Counted from the first letter of the stretch, positions 33,810 to 42,607 are shown. The stretch: DNA of 64,000 nt from Aggregicoccus sp. 17bor-14 (GCF_009659535.1 NZ_VJZZ01000017.1:80624-144623), one strand, 5' to 3'. Notes: generated from the letters alone by a model not told the origin. Translations and numbers: made by a program.

Positions 33810-35054
33810 TCAGCCTGCGAGCGCGTAGTTCTCCAGCAGATCCAGCGTGCTCCGCACCGCAGGGGCGACGTTCGTGACGTAGATGGGCGTACGCAGGGCC
33901 CATGCGAGCCGCAGCGGCTCGTAGAGCAGGGAGTGCAGGTAGCTCTGCGTGACGATGTCGAGCCCCGCGAAGTCGAGCAGGACGGGCTCGCGCCGCACGA
34001 TGCGCGGGACAAGCTCGTCGCGCGCGAGCGCGGTTGCCTTCGCGGTGTCCTCTGCGCGGGAGCGGATCTCGAAAGCGGCCGCGGCTGCCGGCGCAGGATC
34101 GAAGCGCAGCCAGCGGTGCGTCGCCCGCTGAGGGGTCCGGGCCTTCGCTCTGTCCTTGATGGTCTCGATCAGCTCCGGATAGTCGACGACACTGCCCACC
34201 GGGAGCTCGAAGACTACGAGCGTGCCCGGGTAGCCCGTGCCTTGGGGGTCGATGAAGCGCAGGGTGGGGGCGCTGATTCCATCGGAGCTGCCGGTCAGCA
34301 CCAGCGTCGCTCCCCGGGTCGCGATGAGCAGCGTGCCCCCGGTGAGCTTCGCCATCTCAGCGATGAAGAACAGGCCCATGCCTGCGTTCTGCGCCGTTCC
34401 GGTCAGGCCCTCCTCGAAGGTTCCCGAGATGTGAGGCCAGAGCGCGCGCTCCAGTGCCACGCGCGGGTTGGCGGCGGAGGGGTGAAGTGTGCGCAGGCTC
34501 TCAGGGATGCCGATGCCCGCGTCCGCCACGGTGACCTGAACCATTTGACGGTTGCCCTCGAAAACACTGAGGTCGGCGCTCACCAGGCCGCCGCGTGGAT
34601 CGAGACTGTGCTGGACGGTATTTCGCAGCAACTCCACGAGGACGTAGCGAATGGTGTGACGCGTGTCCTCGAGCTCTTCCTGCGGAACGAGGCGCTCCGC
34701 GAGCGTGCGCGAGACGGATTCGACCTGGGTGATGTCGGAGACGAGTTGATCGATCCACTTGTGGGCGAGATCGTCCACCGTCAGTCGCCCATCGGCCATG
34801 AGATGCTGGAGAAGTGCGCTCCGGGTCTCTTGGTGCTCGGGTGTGGCGATATCGCGCGCCAGCTGAAGCATCCGCCCCCATGCCTCGTCGACCTCGGGCC
34901 GGATACGGCGTGTCTTTGCGATGGCGGTGTGCACCCAATTGCGTGCGAGCGCGAGGAACTCCAGCCGCTCGGGCTCGGGCCCGGTTCCATCGAGCCAGCG
35001 CAGCAGCGGCGCAGGATCTTCGAGCGAGAGCGGGAGTGGCTGTCCGGGGGACAT
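33810..35054 (-). CDS. HATPase fused to STAS-like DUF4325 protein
   Basis: A 414-residue cytoplasmic protein. Residues about 60-160 are helical; about 150-300 form a GHKL ATPase with N-box YVLVELLRNTVQHSL, G1 VADAGIGIP and G2 GMGLFFIAEMAKLTGG. The last 90 residues are a STAS-like (DUF4325) domain with VLLDFAGLDIVTQSYLHSLL and a final hydrophobic LLENYAL. Such proteins pair a nucleotide-binding switch with a phosphorylatable or partner-binding fold, as in anti-sigma/anti-anti-sigma switches, but here both are in one chain. The start is ATG at 35054; a GTG at 35126 cannot be excluded. A palindromic repeat lies upstream. Confidence 0.75.
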   Translation of the reverse strand: MSPGQPLPLSLEDPAPLLRWLDGTGPEPERLEFLALARNWVHTAIAKTRRIRPEVDEAWGRMLQLARDIATPEHQETRSALLQHLMADGRLTVDDLAHKWIDQLVSDITQVESVSRTLAERLVPQEELEDTRHTIRYVLVELLRNTVQHSLDPRGGLVSADLSVFEGNRQMVQVTVADAGIGIPESLRTLHPSAANPRVALERALWPHISGTFEEGLTGTAQNAGMGLFFIAEMAKLTGGTLLIATRGATLVLTGSSDGISAPTLRFIDPQGTGYPGTLVVFELPVGSVVDYPELIETIKDRAKARTPQRATHRWLRFDPAPAAAAAFEIRSRAEDTAKATALARDELVPRIVRREPVLLDFAGLDIVTQSYLHSLLYEPLRLAWALRTPIYVTNVAPAVRSTLDLLENYALAG

Positions 35055-35143
35055 GGCTCGAACACCATGGACGGCAGGAGGAGGACGGTCAATCCCCGCT
35101 TCACTGCATTCAGGAGACAGCGTCACCCGGTACGGAACCCGGC

Positions 35144-35190
35144 ACCCTCACCCCGACCCTCTGCCCCCAGGAAGAGGGAAAGGGAGAACG
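35144..35190. repeat. Dispersed palindromic repeat, degenerate copy
   Basis: CCCTCACCCCGACCCTCTG followed by a degraded right arm (GAAGAGGG). It matches the left flank and left arm of the CCCTCTCCC-N3-GGGAGAGGG family. It lies 4 bp before the end of the minus-strand gene at 35194. Confidence 0.5.
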
Positions 35191-35193
35191 CGG

Positions 35194-35541
35194 CTACAGC
35201 AGCGGCTGCGGCTGCGGGAAGGGGCGCGGGGGGAGCGTGAAGAGCTCGCCGGGCACCGGCTGCAGCTCGCCCACCACGCTGTTGCGCCGAGCGCCGCGCA
35301 GCTTCTCGAGGCGCACGTTGAGCGCCCGCAGGCGCGCGCTGCGCAGCGATAGCTCCGCCACCGCCACGTGCCGGCGCGCGAGCGCGAGCTGCGACTGGTA
35401 GGGCGTCGCCTCCTTCCAGCGGCTGCTGGTGGGCGGTGCCTCCTCCAGCTGGGTGAGGGCCGCGCGCGCGTGCAGCAGCGCCTCCAGCGCGGGCGCGATG
35501 AGGGAGTCCACTTCGATGCCGGTTGCGGGAAGACGGACCAT
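35194..35541 (-). CDS. Small hypothetical protein
   Basis: A 115-residue helical protein. MVRLPATGIEVDSLIAPAL opens it, the middle contains ALLHARAALTQLEEAPPTSSRWKEATPYQSQLALARRH (a long helix with a Pro break), and the end is Pro/Gln-rich (PPRPFPQPQPLL). GGAG lies 10 nt before the start. No family recognised. It sits 27 bp downstream of the AlkB-like gene on the same strand and may be co-transcribed. Confidence 0.6.
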   Translation of the reverse strand: MVRLPATGIEVDSLIAPALEALLHARAALTQLEEAPPTSSRWKEATPYQSQLALARRHVAVAELSLRSARLRALNVRLEKLRGARRNSVVGELQPVPGELFTLPPRPFPQPQPLL

Positions 35542-35568
35542 GCGACAGCTCCAGGCGGGCCTCCACGT

Positions 35569-36171
35569 CTACCCGAGCTTTGGCGCGAGCACGAATTTCC
35601 GGCCGGTCTCCCCCGGCCGCCTCTTCAGGGTCCGGAAGCTCAGCGAGTAGCGCAGCGCCTTGAGCGGGCTGAGGGTGTGCTGCCACACCGAGCGCGCCTC
35701 CCCGCCCAGCACGTAGGCCGAGCGCGGCGGCAACTCGAGCGTGTACGTGTCCCAGCCCGCGCCGGCCCCGCCGCGCGCCCGCCGCAGCCGCATCCGCGCC
35801 GGCGCCCCCAGGCTCACCCCCACCACCTCCGGGCCGAACATGGGCGCGTCGCGGTGCCAGCCGATGCTCGCCCCCGGCGGGTAGCGGCTCACCAGCGTCT
35901 CCTCCAGCGCCTCGGGGAGCAGCCCCACCAGCGCGGCCGCCCGGGCGCGCACCGGCTCGAGGAAGGCGGGCAGGGCGGGGCCCGGGGTGAGGCTCCACGC
36001 CTCGTAGCCGTACACCCAGCCGAAGTGCGCCGTGGTGCGGCGCGCCACCTGGCCGCGCATCACGATCTCCTGCGTGGGCAGCGCCTCCAGCTGCGCGAGC
36101 AGCGCCGCCTCCTCCCCGGGCGCGAGGAAGTCCGGCACGTAGCGCAGTCCCTGGGGCAGGTGCTCGCTCAC
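35569..36171 (-). CDS. AlkB-like 2-oxoglutarate/Fe(II) dioxygenase
   Basis: A 200-residue AlkB-superfamily enzyme. Iron ligands are His and Asp in GWHRDAPMFG and His in VWQHTLSP; the 2OG-binding Arg residues lie in LRYSLSFRTLKRR. AlkB enzymes remove methyl groups from bases or proteins by oxidative demethylation. The short N-terminus and the LVSRYPPGASIGWHRD context match the bacterial AlkB-like group that includes DNA repair members, but substrate is not certain. The start is GTG; the gene is downstream of a hypothetical gene ending at 36225. Confidence 0.87.
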   Translation of the reverse strand: MSEHLPQGLRYVPDFLAPGEEAALLAQLEALPTQEIVMRGQVARRTTAHFGWVYGYEAWSLTPGPALPAFLEPVRARAAALVGLLPEALEETLVSRYPPGASIGWHRDAPMFGPEVVGVSLGAPARMRLRRARGGAGAGWDTYTLELPPRSAYVLGGEARSVWQHTLSPLKALRYSLSFRTLKRRPGETGRKFVLAPKLG

Positions 36172-36224
36172 CCCTCACGAGGTGCGCAGCGCGGGCGCCG
36201 CCGGCAAGCGGGCCCGGGGGCCCT

Positions 36225-36596
36225 TCACGCGTAGCGGGCGAGGAAGCTTCCGAGCAGGGGGCCTCCCGCGCGGCGCGCCTCGGCGCTGCCCGCCCCGTCC
36301 GCCGGCAGCTGCTGCAGCAGCGCCTCCAGCGCCTCGCGCATCTCCGCCTGCGCCGCGAGCGCCGCGGCCGCGTCCGGCAGGTAGCGCGTGTAGAGCAGCC
36401 AGCCGCTCACCGCGTAGGTGAGCGCGTAGAGCCCGCGCGACGGGTCCTCCTCGCGGGTGAGCCGCGCGCGTGCCGTGCCCTCCGCGTCCAGCAGCACCTC
36501 GTCCTCCACGATGAGCGCGCCGGCCTCACCCATCTGGCCCAGGGTGGCGCCGTCGAAGGCGGGGCTCCAGGCGGGGTTCGGGAGGGGTGGGCTCAT
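36225..36596 (-). CDS. Hypothetical protein
   Basis: A 123-residue protein starting MSPPLPNPAWSPAFDGATL (an alternative ATG is at 36638). Two beta-strand-like stretches (ALIVEDEVLLDAEGTARARL) are followed by LYALTYAVSGWLLYTRYLPDA and a helical tail. No signal peptide or motif recognised. It may be the first gene of a unit with the AlkB-like and hypothetical genes downstream, with gaps of 53 and 27 bp. Confidence 0.55.
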   Translation of the reverse strand: MSPPLPNPAWSPAFDGATLGQMGEAGALIVEDEVLLDAEGTARARLTREEDPSRGLYALTYAVSGWLLYTRYLPDAAAALAAQAEMREALEALLQQLPADGAGSAEARRAGGPLLGSFLARYA

Positions 36597-36707
36597 GAAG
36601 GGAAACCTGGGAGGGGGTGGCAAGGTGACAGTGCTCATGCGCCCGGGAGATGCTAGAGGGCCGCCGCATTCTGCCTGCGGTGGCAATTTTCAGGGGTCCC
36701 TCTCAGC

Positions 36708-38579
36708 ATGTGGCGTCGTCGCTCCGCGTCCCTGTCCTTTCTCGTTCTCCAGCTCTCCCTCGCCCTGACCGCGGCCGGCTGCATCGACTTCGACGCCGAG
36801 CGCGCGCGCTACTGCAGCGGGGGCGGCAGCGGCTGTCTCCCGGCCGTGGAGGGCGAGGGCGGCCCGGACGCAGGCCCTGACGCGGGCCCCCCGCCCGCGG
36901 CGCTCTCGCTGCAGGCCGTCCCCGCGAGCCAGTCGCAGCGCCGCCGCGTGGGCGACCGCTTCGCGCTCGCCGTGTCGGTGACGGACGCGCAGGGCGCAGG
37001 CGTGGCGGGCGTGGCGGTGCACTTCAGCGCGCCGGCGCTCGAGGGGCCCAGCGGCACCTTCGCGGGCGCGCTCGCGCTCACGGTGCAGACGGATGCGCAG
37101 GGCGTGGCGAGCGCCGAGCTGACGTCCAACGCGGTGGCGGGCGCCTTCGAGGTGCGCGCCGAGGCCGAGGGCGCAGAGGGCACCGCCTCCTTCGCGCTCA
37201 CCACGGTGGTGCCCGCGCCCTCCACGCTGGAGCTGCTGACGCCCACGTCGCTCGACGTGCCGGTGGGCGGCACCCTGCCCACGGTGCGCGCGCGGGTGCT
37301 GGACCAGCTGGGCGAGGTGCTCGTCGGCAGCAGCATCTCCTTCGACATGCCCACCACGCTCGCGGGTGCGAGCTGGCCCGGTGGCACGCGCCACCTGAAG
37401 GTGGTGAGCAACCTCGAGGGCCTGGTGGAGAGCCCCTCGGGCACGGCCAACACGGTGGCCGGCGGCTACGAGGTGGCGCTCAGCAGCGCGGGCGGCGAGG
37501 TGAGCGTGAGCGTCCCGGTGCGCAACCTGCCGGCCGCGCCCACCCACGTGCAGGCCCCCGCGGCCAGCGCGCTCTCCACCCCGGTGATGCAGGCCTTCCC
37601 CGCCTCCGCGTTCACGGTGCTGGACCGCTACGAGAATCCCGTGCCGGGCCACACCCTGCGGCTCACCACGCGCCCCACCAGCAGCTCCGCGTGGGCGCGC
37701 TTCGGCACGGGTGACACCGCCGTCGTCACGAGCGGAGCGGACGGCCGCTTCACCCTGCCCACCCTCACCGCGAACCAGTTCGCGGGCAGCTTCCTGCTCG
37801 AGGCCTTCCTCACGCAGGCCGACATCCTGCCCAACAGCAGCTTCTCGCTCGAGCAGGTGGCGGGCCCGGCTGCGCAGCTGGCCATCGTCTCCGGCGACGC
37901 GCAGGGCACGCTGGTGGGCAGCCTCTTCCTGCCGCTCGCGGTGTCGGTGAAGGACGCCTGGGGCAACCCGGTGCGCACCGGGCGGGTGGGCTTCACCTCG
38001 CCGCCCGAGCTGGGCACCACCTCGCCCACCGCGCTCTTCGGCCCCTCGGGCAGCGCGAGCGCCACCAGCCTCTCGGTGGACCTGGCCGGCACCGACACCC
38101 CTGGCGTGGCCCAGGTGACGCCGCGCGCGAACGCCACGCCCGCCGGCACCACGTACGCGGTGACGGCGCAGTACGAGAGCAGCGCCACCCTCAAGGTCCT
38201 CTTCAAGCTGGCCAACGACAAGTACTCGCTGCGGCTCTCTCCCAACACGGCCCAGACGCTGACCGACGACGCCTCGGTGCAGCTCTCGGTGCGCGTGCTG
38301 GACGTGAGCAACGGGGCCGTCGCCGCGCTGCCGCTCGTGTTCGAGGGCCCCATGGGCTACGGCGCCTTCCCGGCGAGCCCCGCGGCCGACAAGCTCACGC
38401 TCGAGCAGAGCACGAACAACACGGGCGACGCCTCGGCGCAGTGGAACTCCAACCACTGCACCGTTCCGCCCTACACCGTGGACGTGCACGTGATGGACCC
38501 GAAGAACCCCTCTCAGCCTCTGCTCGCCTTCCCCGCGCGCTTCAACCTGCAGAACGCCTCCACCTCCACGGACTGCTGA
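36708..38579 (+). CDS. Lipoprotein with repeated Ig-like (Big_1-type) domains
   Basis: A 623-residue lipoprotein: signal MWRRRSASLSFLVLQLSLAL with lipobox AAGC (Cys25), a low-complexity GGPDAGPDAGPPP linker, then about five immunoglobulin-like domains of about 100 residues. Repeats begin with variants of GDRFALAVSVTDAQGAGVAGV, VRARVLDQLGEVL, LAVSVKDAWGNPV and LSVRVLDVSNGAV, the beta-sandwich pattern of invasin/intimin Big_1 domains. It is probably surface exposed and adhesive. The next gene starts 3 bp after its stop, so they are co-translated. Confidence 0.8.
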   Translation: MWRRRSASLSFLVLQLSLALTAAGCIDFDAERARYCSGGGSGCLPAVEGEGGPDAGPDAGPPPAALSLQAVPASQSQRRRVGDRFALAVSVTDAQGAGVAGVAVHFSAPALEGPSGTFAGALALTVQTDAQGVASAELTSNAVAGAFEVRAEAEGAEGTASFALTTVVPAPSTLELLTPTSLDVPVGGTLPTVRARVLDQLGEVLVGSSISFDMPTTLAGASWPGGTRHLKVVSNLEGLVESPSGTANTVAGGYEVALSSAGGEVSVSVPVRNLPAAPTHVQAPAASALSTPVMQAFPASAFTVLDRYENPVPGHTLRLTTRPTSSSAWARFGTGDTAVVTSGADGRFTLPTLTANQFAGSFLLEAFLTQADILPNSSFSLEQVAGPAAQLAIVSGDAQGTLVGSLFLPLAVSVKDAWGNPVRTGRVGFTSPPELGTTSPTALFGPSGSASATSLSVDLAGTDTPGVAQVTPRANATPAGTTYAVTAQYESSATLKVLFKLANDKYSLRLSPNTAQTLTDDASVQLSVRVLDVSNGAVAALPLVFEGPMGYGAFPASPAADKLTLEQSTNNTGDASAQWNSNHCTVPPYTVDVHVMDPKNPSQPLLAFPARFNLQNASTSTDC

Positions 38580-38581
38580 AA

Positions 38582-39469
38582 ATGCTCGCCCCCCTGCTCA
38601 CCCTCTCCCTGCTCGCGGCGGCGCCGGCGGAGCCCTCCCTCAAGCTCGCCGCGCCGGGCTTCTCCTGCGTCGACGCGGAGGCGAAGGCCTGCGACTTCTT
38701 CAACGACTACTTCGCGCAGCAGCTCGCCGCCGAGGCGCACGCGCGCGTCACCACCAAGACCGAGGTCAGCGCGCTGCTGGGCTTCGAGCGGCAGAAGCAG
38801 CTGCTGGGCTGCTCGGAGGAGTCCAGCAGCTGTCTCGCGGAGATCGCCGGCGCGCTCGGCGTGGACGGCGTGCTGGTGGGCAGCGTGGCCACCTTCGGCA
38901 AGGAGCTCGCGCTCACCGTGAAGGTGGTGGGCGCGAAGGACGGCGAGCCGCTCGCCTCCTGGAGCACCCGCGCGCGCAAGGACGGCGTGCTGGATGCGCT
39001 GGGCGAGGGCGCGCGCGCCATCGCCCGGCAGCTGCGCCCCGCCGGGGCGCCCCTCGCTGCGGCTCCCGCCGTGCAGGCGCCCCCGGCGCAGGCGCCCGAT
39101 GCGGCGCTCGCGCTCTCCTCCGCGCCGGCCTCCTCCGGCGCTCCCTCCACGCTGCGCAGCCGCGCGTGGATTCCGGCGGCCGCGGGCGGCGCGCTGCTCG
39201 CTGGAGGCGGCGCCTTCTACGCGCTCGCGCGCTCGCAGAAGGCCGAGCTGCAGAAGCCGGACGTGGTGCGCACCACCGCGCAGCTGGACGCGCTGGTGTC
39301 CGGCGGCAAGCGCAACCAGACGGTGGGCTTCGCGCTGATGGGCGCGGGCGCTGCGGGGCTCGCCACGGGCGCGGGCCTCTACCTGCTCGCGCCCCGGGCG
39401 CCGGCGCGCGTGGCGGTGGTGCCCACCGGGCACGGCGGCGCGCTCGTGCTGGGCGGCTCGCTGCCCTGA
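38582..39469 (+). CDS. Exported TolB/CsgG-like hypothetical protein
   Basis: A 295-residue exported protein: signal peptide MLAPLLTLSLLAAAPA, then a domain of the type that senses or regulates envelope functions in Myxococcales (GVDGVLVGSVATFGKELALTVKVVGAKDG resembles the core of CsgG/TolB-like domains), followed by a Pro/Ala-rich linker and two hydrophobic helices (WIPAAAGGALLAGGGAFYAL and QTVGFALMGAGAAGLATG). It overlaps functionally with the Ig-like lipoprotein, whose stop lies 2 bp upstream. Exact function unknown. Confidence 0.65.
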   Translation: MLAPLLTLSLLAAAPAEPSLKLAAPGFSCVDAEAKACDFFNDYFAQQLAAEAHARVTTKTEVSALLGFERQKQLLGCSEESSSCLAEIAGALGVDGVLVGSVATFGKELALTVKVVGAKDGEPLASWSTRARKDGVLDALGEGARAIARQLRPAGAPLAAAPAVQAPPAQAPDAALALSSAPASSGAPSTLRSRAWIPAAAGGALLAGGGAFYALARSQKAELQKPDVVRTTAQLDALVSGGKRNQTVGFALMGAGAAGLATGAGLYLLAPRAPARVAVVPTGHGGALVLGGSLP

Positions 39470-39544
39470 GCGGCGGGCGTGCCGCTGCGCCCCCGGGCGG
39501 GCGGGGCAGTTCCCCCGCGCCCCGGATGGGTGCATGAGGGGCCC

Positions 39545-41281
39545 ATGGCCTCTCCTCCGCTCCCCCGGGATCTCGAGTCGCGCCGCGCGCAGATGTTCCC
39601 CACCCTCAGCGAGCCGGACCGCGAGCGGCTGACGCGCTTCGGCCAGGTGGTGCACTTCCGGGACGGGGAGCGGATGGTGGAGGCCGGGGTGGCGGGGCCC
39701 GGCATGCACGTCATCCTGCGCGGCAGCGCGCAGGCCACGCGGCGCGACGGGCTGGGCCACTCGCGCCCCATCGTGGAGCAGGGGCCCGGCTCCTTCTTCG
39801 CGGAGGTGGGGCAGCTCTCTGGCCGCCCCGCGCTGGTGGACATCGACGCGGTGGGGGACGTGGAGGCGCTGCTCATCCCGCCCGAGCGCCTGCGCGCCCT
39901 GCTGGTGGCGGAGGCGGAGCTGGGCGAGCGCATCATGCGCGCGCTCATCCTGCGGCGCGTGGGGCTCATCGAGACGGGCGCGGGCGGCCCCATCCTCGTG
40001 GGCCCGCCGGATGACGCGGACACCGTGCGGCTGCAGGGCTTCCTCGCGCGCAACGGACACCCCTACTCGGTGCTGGACCCGGCGAGCGACCCGGACGCGC
40101 AGGCGCTGCTCTCGCGCTACTGCTGGCGCGAGCGCGAGCTGCCGCTCGCGGTGCTGCCCAATGGCAGCGTGCTCAAGAACCCCTCCGAGGAGCAGCTCGC
40201 GCACGCCCTGGGGATGCTCGCGGACGAGGCGCCCGACACGCTCTACGACGTGGCCGTGGTGGGCGCGGGGCCCGGCGGGCTCGCCACCGCGGTGTACGCC
40301 GCGAGCGAGGGCCTGCGCGTGCTGGTGCTGGACGCGCACGCCTTCGGCGGCCAGGCCGGCGCGAGCGCGCGCATCGAGAACTACCTGGGCTTCCCCACCG
40401 GCATCTCCGGCCAGGCGCTCGCGGGGCGCGCGTACGTGCAGGCGCAGAAGTTCGGGGCCGAGATGGCCATCCCCACGCGCGTGGCTCGCCTGCGCTGCGA
40501 GGCGCCCGGGCGCCCGCTCCTGCTCGAGCTCGCGGACGGGCGGCGCGTGCGCGCGCGCAGCGTGGTGGTGGCCAGCGGCGCGAGCTACCGCCGCCCCGCG
40601 CTCGCGAACCTGAATCAGTTCGAGGGCCGCGGCGTCTCCTACTGGGCCAGCCCCATCGAGGGCCGCATGTGCGGCGGCGAGGAGGTGCTGCTGGTGGGCG
40701 GCGGCAACTCCGCCGGCCAGGCCGCGGTGTTCCTCGCGGGCCACGCGCGCCGCGTGCGCGTGCTGGTGCGCGGGCCCGGCCTCGCCGAGAGCATGTCCAG
40801 CTACCTCATCGAGCGCATGACGGCCTCGCCCCGCATCGAGCTGCAGCTGGAGACCGAGGTGGTGGCGCTGGAGGGCTCGCGCGCCGCAGGGCTGCAGCGC
40901 GTGCGGGTGCGGCACCGGCCCACGGGAAGGGAGGTGGACCACGACGTGCGCCACCTCTTCCTGTTCATCGGCGCGGACCCGGCGACCGAGTGGCTCACGG
41001 GCTGCGGCGTGAAGCTGGATGCGAAGGGCTTCGTGCGCACGGGGGCCGAGGCGCTCGGAGAGGATGCGCCGTGGCAGGAGCGCTTGCCGCTGCCGCTCGA
41101 GTCCAGCGTGCCCGGCGTGTTCGCCGTGGGGGACGTGCGCTCGGGCTCGGTGAAGCGGGTGGGCGGGGCGATTGGTGAGGGGGCCGCGGTGGTGGCGCAG
41201 GTGCACGCGTACCTCGCGCACGCGATGGAGGCGCGGGGGGCGCGGGTAGGTGGGGGCGCGGAGGCCGTGCAGCACGCGTGA
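39545..41281 (+). CDS. Cyclic nucleotide-binding / thioredoxin reductase-like flavoprotein
   Basis: A 578-residue fusion. Residues about 15-135 are a cyclic-nucleotide-binding (cNMP/Crp-type) domain (LTRFGQVVHFRDGERMVEAG; GSFFAEVGQLSGRPALVDIDAV), about 145-225 a thioredoxin-fold-like linker, and about 230-560 an FAD/NAD(P) pyridine nucleotide oxidoreductase: VVGAGPGGLATAVYA, GGQAGASARIENYLGFP, VGGGNSAGQAAVFL, GDVRSGSVKRV. Only one Cys stays at the redox-centre position (RMCGGEE), so a CxxC disulfide is absent. The cNMP domain presumably gates electron transfer. The ATG at 39545 is chosen on the basis of GAGGGG upstream. Confidence 0.85.
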   Translation: MASPPLPRDLESRRAQMFPTLSEPDRERLTRFGQVVHFRDGERMVEAGVAGPGMHVILRGSAQATRRDGLGHSRPIVEQGPGSFFAEVGQLSGRPALVDIDAVGDVEALLIPPERLRALLVAEAELGERIMRALILRRVGLIETGAGGPILVGPPDDADTVRLQGFLARNGHPYSVLDPASDPDAQALLSRYCWRERELPLAVLPNGSVLKNPSEEQLAHALGMLADEAPDTLYDVAVVGAGPGGLATAVYAASEGLRVLVLDAHAFGGQAGASARIENYLGFPTGISGQALAGRAYVQAQKFGAEMAIPTRVARLRCEAPGRPLLLELADGRRVRARSVVVASGASYRRPALANLNQFEGRGVSYWASPIEGRMCGGEEVLLVGGGNSAGQAAVFLAGHARRVRVLVRGPGLAESMSSYLIERMTASPRIELQLETEVVALEGSRAAGLQRVRVRHRPTGREVDHDVRHLFLFIGADPATEWLTGCGVKLDAKGFVRTGAEALGEDAPWQERLPLPLESSVPGVFAVGDVRSGSVKRVGGAIGEGAAVVAQVHAYLAHAMEARGARVGGGAEAVQHA

Positions 41282-41292
41282 GAGGGCGCCTT

Positions 41293-41315
41293 CCCCTCTC
41301 CCAGAGGGAGAGGGG
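41293..41315. repeat. Dispersed palindromic repeat between convergent genes
   Basis: CCCCTCTCCC-AGA-GGGAGAGGGG, a perfect 10-bp inverted repeat. It sits between two convergent stop codons and could also act as a bidirectional terminator. Confidence 0.75.
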
Positions 41316-41334
41316 ACACCTTCGCCCTCGTTCC

Positions 41335-42450
41335 TCAGCGCTTCTCTCTCGAGGGCGCGGCGCGCAGCTCGTCGAGGGCGCGGCGGATGCCTCGCGCGAC
41401 GTCCGCCCACGCGCGCTCGCGGCTGCTCCACTCGCGCACGGGGCGCCCGCCCGCGGGCAGCGCCTGCAGCCGCGCGTAGGGCTGCCGGCTCCAGTCCACC
41501 GCGCCGAGGATGACCGGGATGACCCGCGCCTCCCCGGCCGCGTGGCGCGCCATCGCCTGCGCCACCTCCACCTCCGCGCAGTAGCTCGAGGCGATGAAGT
41601 GCACGCTCACCAGCAGCAGGACGACGTCCGCGCGCGCGAGCTGCTCGCGGATGGTGCGGTCCCACTCGCGCCCCGCGCCGATGTCCCCGTCGTGCCAGCC
41701 CGTGAGCATCCCCTCGCGCTCGAGGATGTGCAGGTGCTTGTTGAGCACCGCGCGCGCCTTCCGGTCCTCGTGCGCGTAGCTGTAGAAGAGCCGCAGCGGG
41801 CGCTGCGCCGCAGGGGCCGCCGCCTCGGGGGGAGTGCCGCCCCGCGCGAGCGCGCGCGCCAGCTGCACGTGCAGCGCCCCCACCACCTGCAGCGCCGCGC
41901 CGGCGCTCGCGAGCGGCAGCGGCCGCAGGGGCTCGGCCACCTCGGGCCACGCGTCCGCGAGCCCGCCCGTCCCCGGCACCGCGAGCACCGGCAGCCCGCG
42001 CGCCCGCGCCTCGCGCAGCTCCGCGCGGCAGCCCGCGCTGCCGCCCACCAGCACCAGCGCGCCCACGCCCTCGAGCAGCCGCGCGCGCACCTCGGCCGCG
42101 CCCGCCCCCGCGTGCACCACCGTGCCCAGCGCGGGGCCGCGCGCGCCGCCCGAGCGCAGCGGCATCACGAGCCGCAGCCGCTCCGGCTCGGGGCACAGCC
42201 GGTGGAAGCCCGCCGCCGCCGCGAGCCCCACGCTCGCGCAGGTGCCCGGCGCCGAGAGCTCGAAGCCCGCGCGCGCGAGCGCTTCCCCCAGTGCGCGTGC
42301 GAAGGCGCACACCTCGGGCCGCCGGCTGCCGCCCACCAGCGCGACGCGCGTGCGCAGCGACGGCCACGGCTGCAGGCCCGCGGCCGTGGCCCACGCGCCG
42401 TCCGCCCGCACCGGTGCCTGCTGCAGTCTGCGTGCGCTCAGCCTCGACAT
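41335..42450 (-). CDS. SLOG-TIR domain protein, putative NADase/signal-gated effector
   Basis: A 371-residue protein fusing two immunity-type domains. Residues about 30-205 are a Rossmann-like SLOG domain (VALVGGSRRP at the start, ALVLVGGSAGCRAEL and LPVLAVPGTGG as the nucleotide-ligand loops), which in related proteins binds cyclic ADP-ribose-type signals. Residues 220-371 are a TIR domain (RLFYSYAHEDRKARAVLNKH; WDRTIREQLARADVVLLLVS) with YCAEVEV, where Glu295 fits the NADase catalytic residue. I infer an abortive-infection effector or signal maker. It is divergent from a patatin phospholipase gene. No signal peptide. The ATG at 42450 has GGGAGCGG upstream; an ATG at 42549 is less likely. 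Confidence 0.8.
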   Translation of the reverse strand: MSRLSARRLQQAPVRADGAWATAAGLQPWPSLRTRVALVGGSRRPEVCAFARALGEALARAGFELSAPGTCASVGLAAAAGFHRLCPEPERLRLVMPLRSGGARGPALGTVVHAGAGAAEVRARLLEGVGALVLVGGSAGCRAELREARARGLPVLAVPGTGGLADAWPEVAEPLRPLPLASAGAALQVVGALHVQLARALARGGTPPEAAAPAAQRPLRLFYSYAHEDRKARAVLNKHLHILEREGMLTGWHDGDIGAGREWDRTIREQLARADVVLLLVSVHFIASSYCAEVEVAQAMARHAAGEARVIPVILGAVDWSRQPYARLQALPAGGRPVREWSSRERAWADVARGIRRALDELRAAPSREKR

Positions 42451-42542
42451 CGCTCCGCTCCCCTCGCTCTCTCCCCTGCGCGCACGCGTCCGCACCTTCC
42501 GTGGCTCACGGGGGCACGCTGCGGCCACGGTGCCAGCGGGGC

Positions 42543-42581
42543 CTGACATCGCTGCGCGTTGGCGAAGCGCGCGCGTGTCAG
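42543..42581. promoter_or_regulatory. Inverted repeat in the SLOG-TIR/patatin intergenic region
   Basis: CTGACA (42543-42548) and TGTCAG (42576-42581) are inverted around a GC-rich centre whose inner bases also partly pair. It lies between the divergent starts at 42450 and 42608 and could bind a shared regulator or form a hairpin. Confidence 0.4.
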
Positions 42582-42607
42582 ACCGCGGGCGCAGGGTGCA
42601 CGGCACC

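Noticed and set aside
31206..35240. Very long open frame (1,344 codons) on the + strand
   Set aside because: It is antisense or out of frame to five clear genes and has Arg/Ala/Pro-rich composition typical of a shadow frame in GC-rich DNA.
38513..42394. Open frame of 1,293 codons on the - strand
   Set aside because: Covers clear genes on the other strand (TolB-like, cNMP-TrxR) and lacks any motif; high GC removes stop codons.
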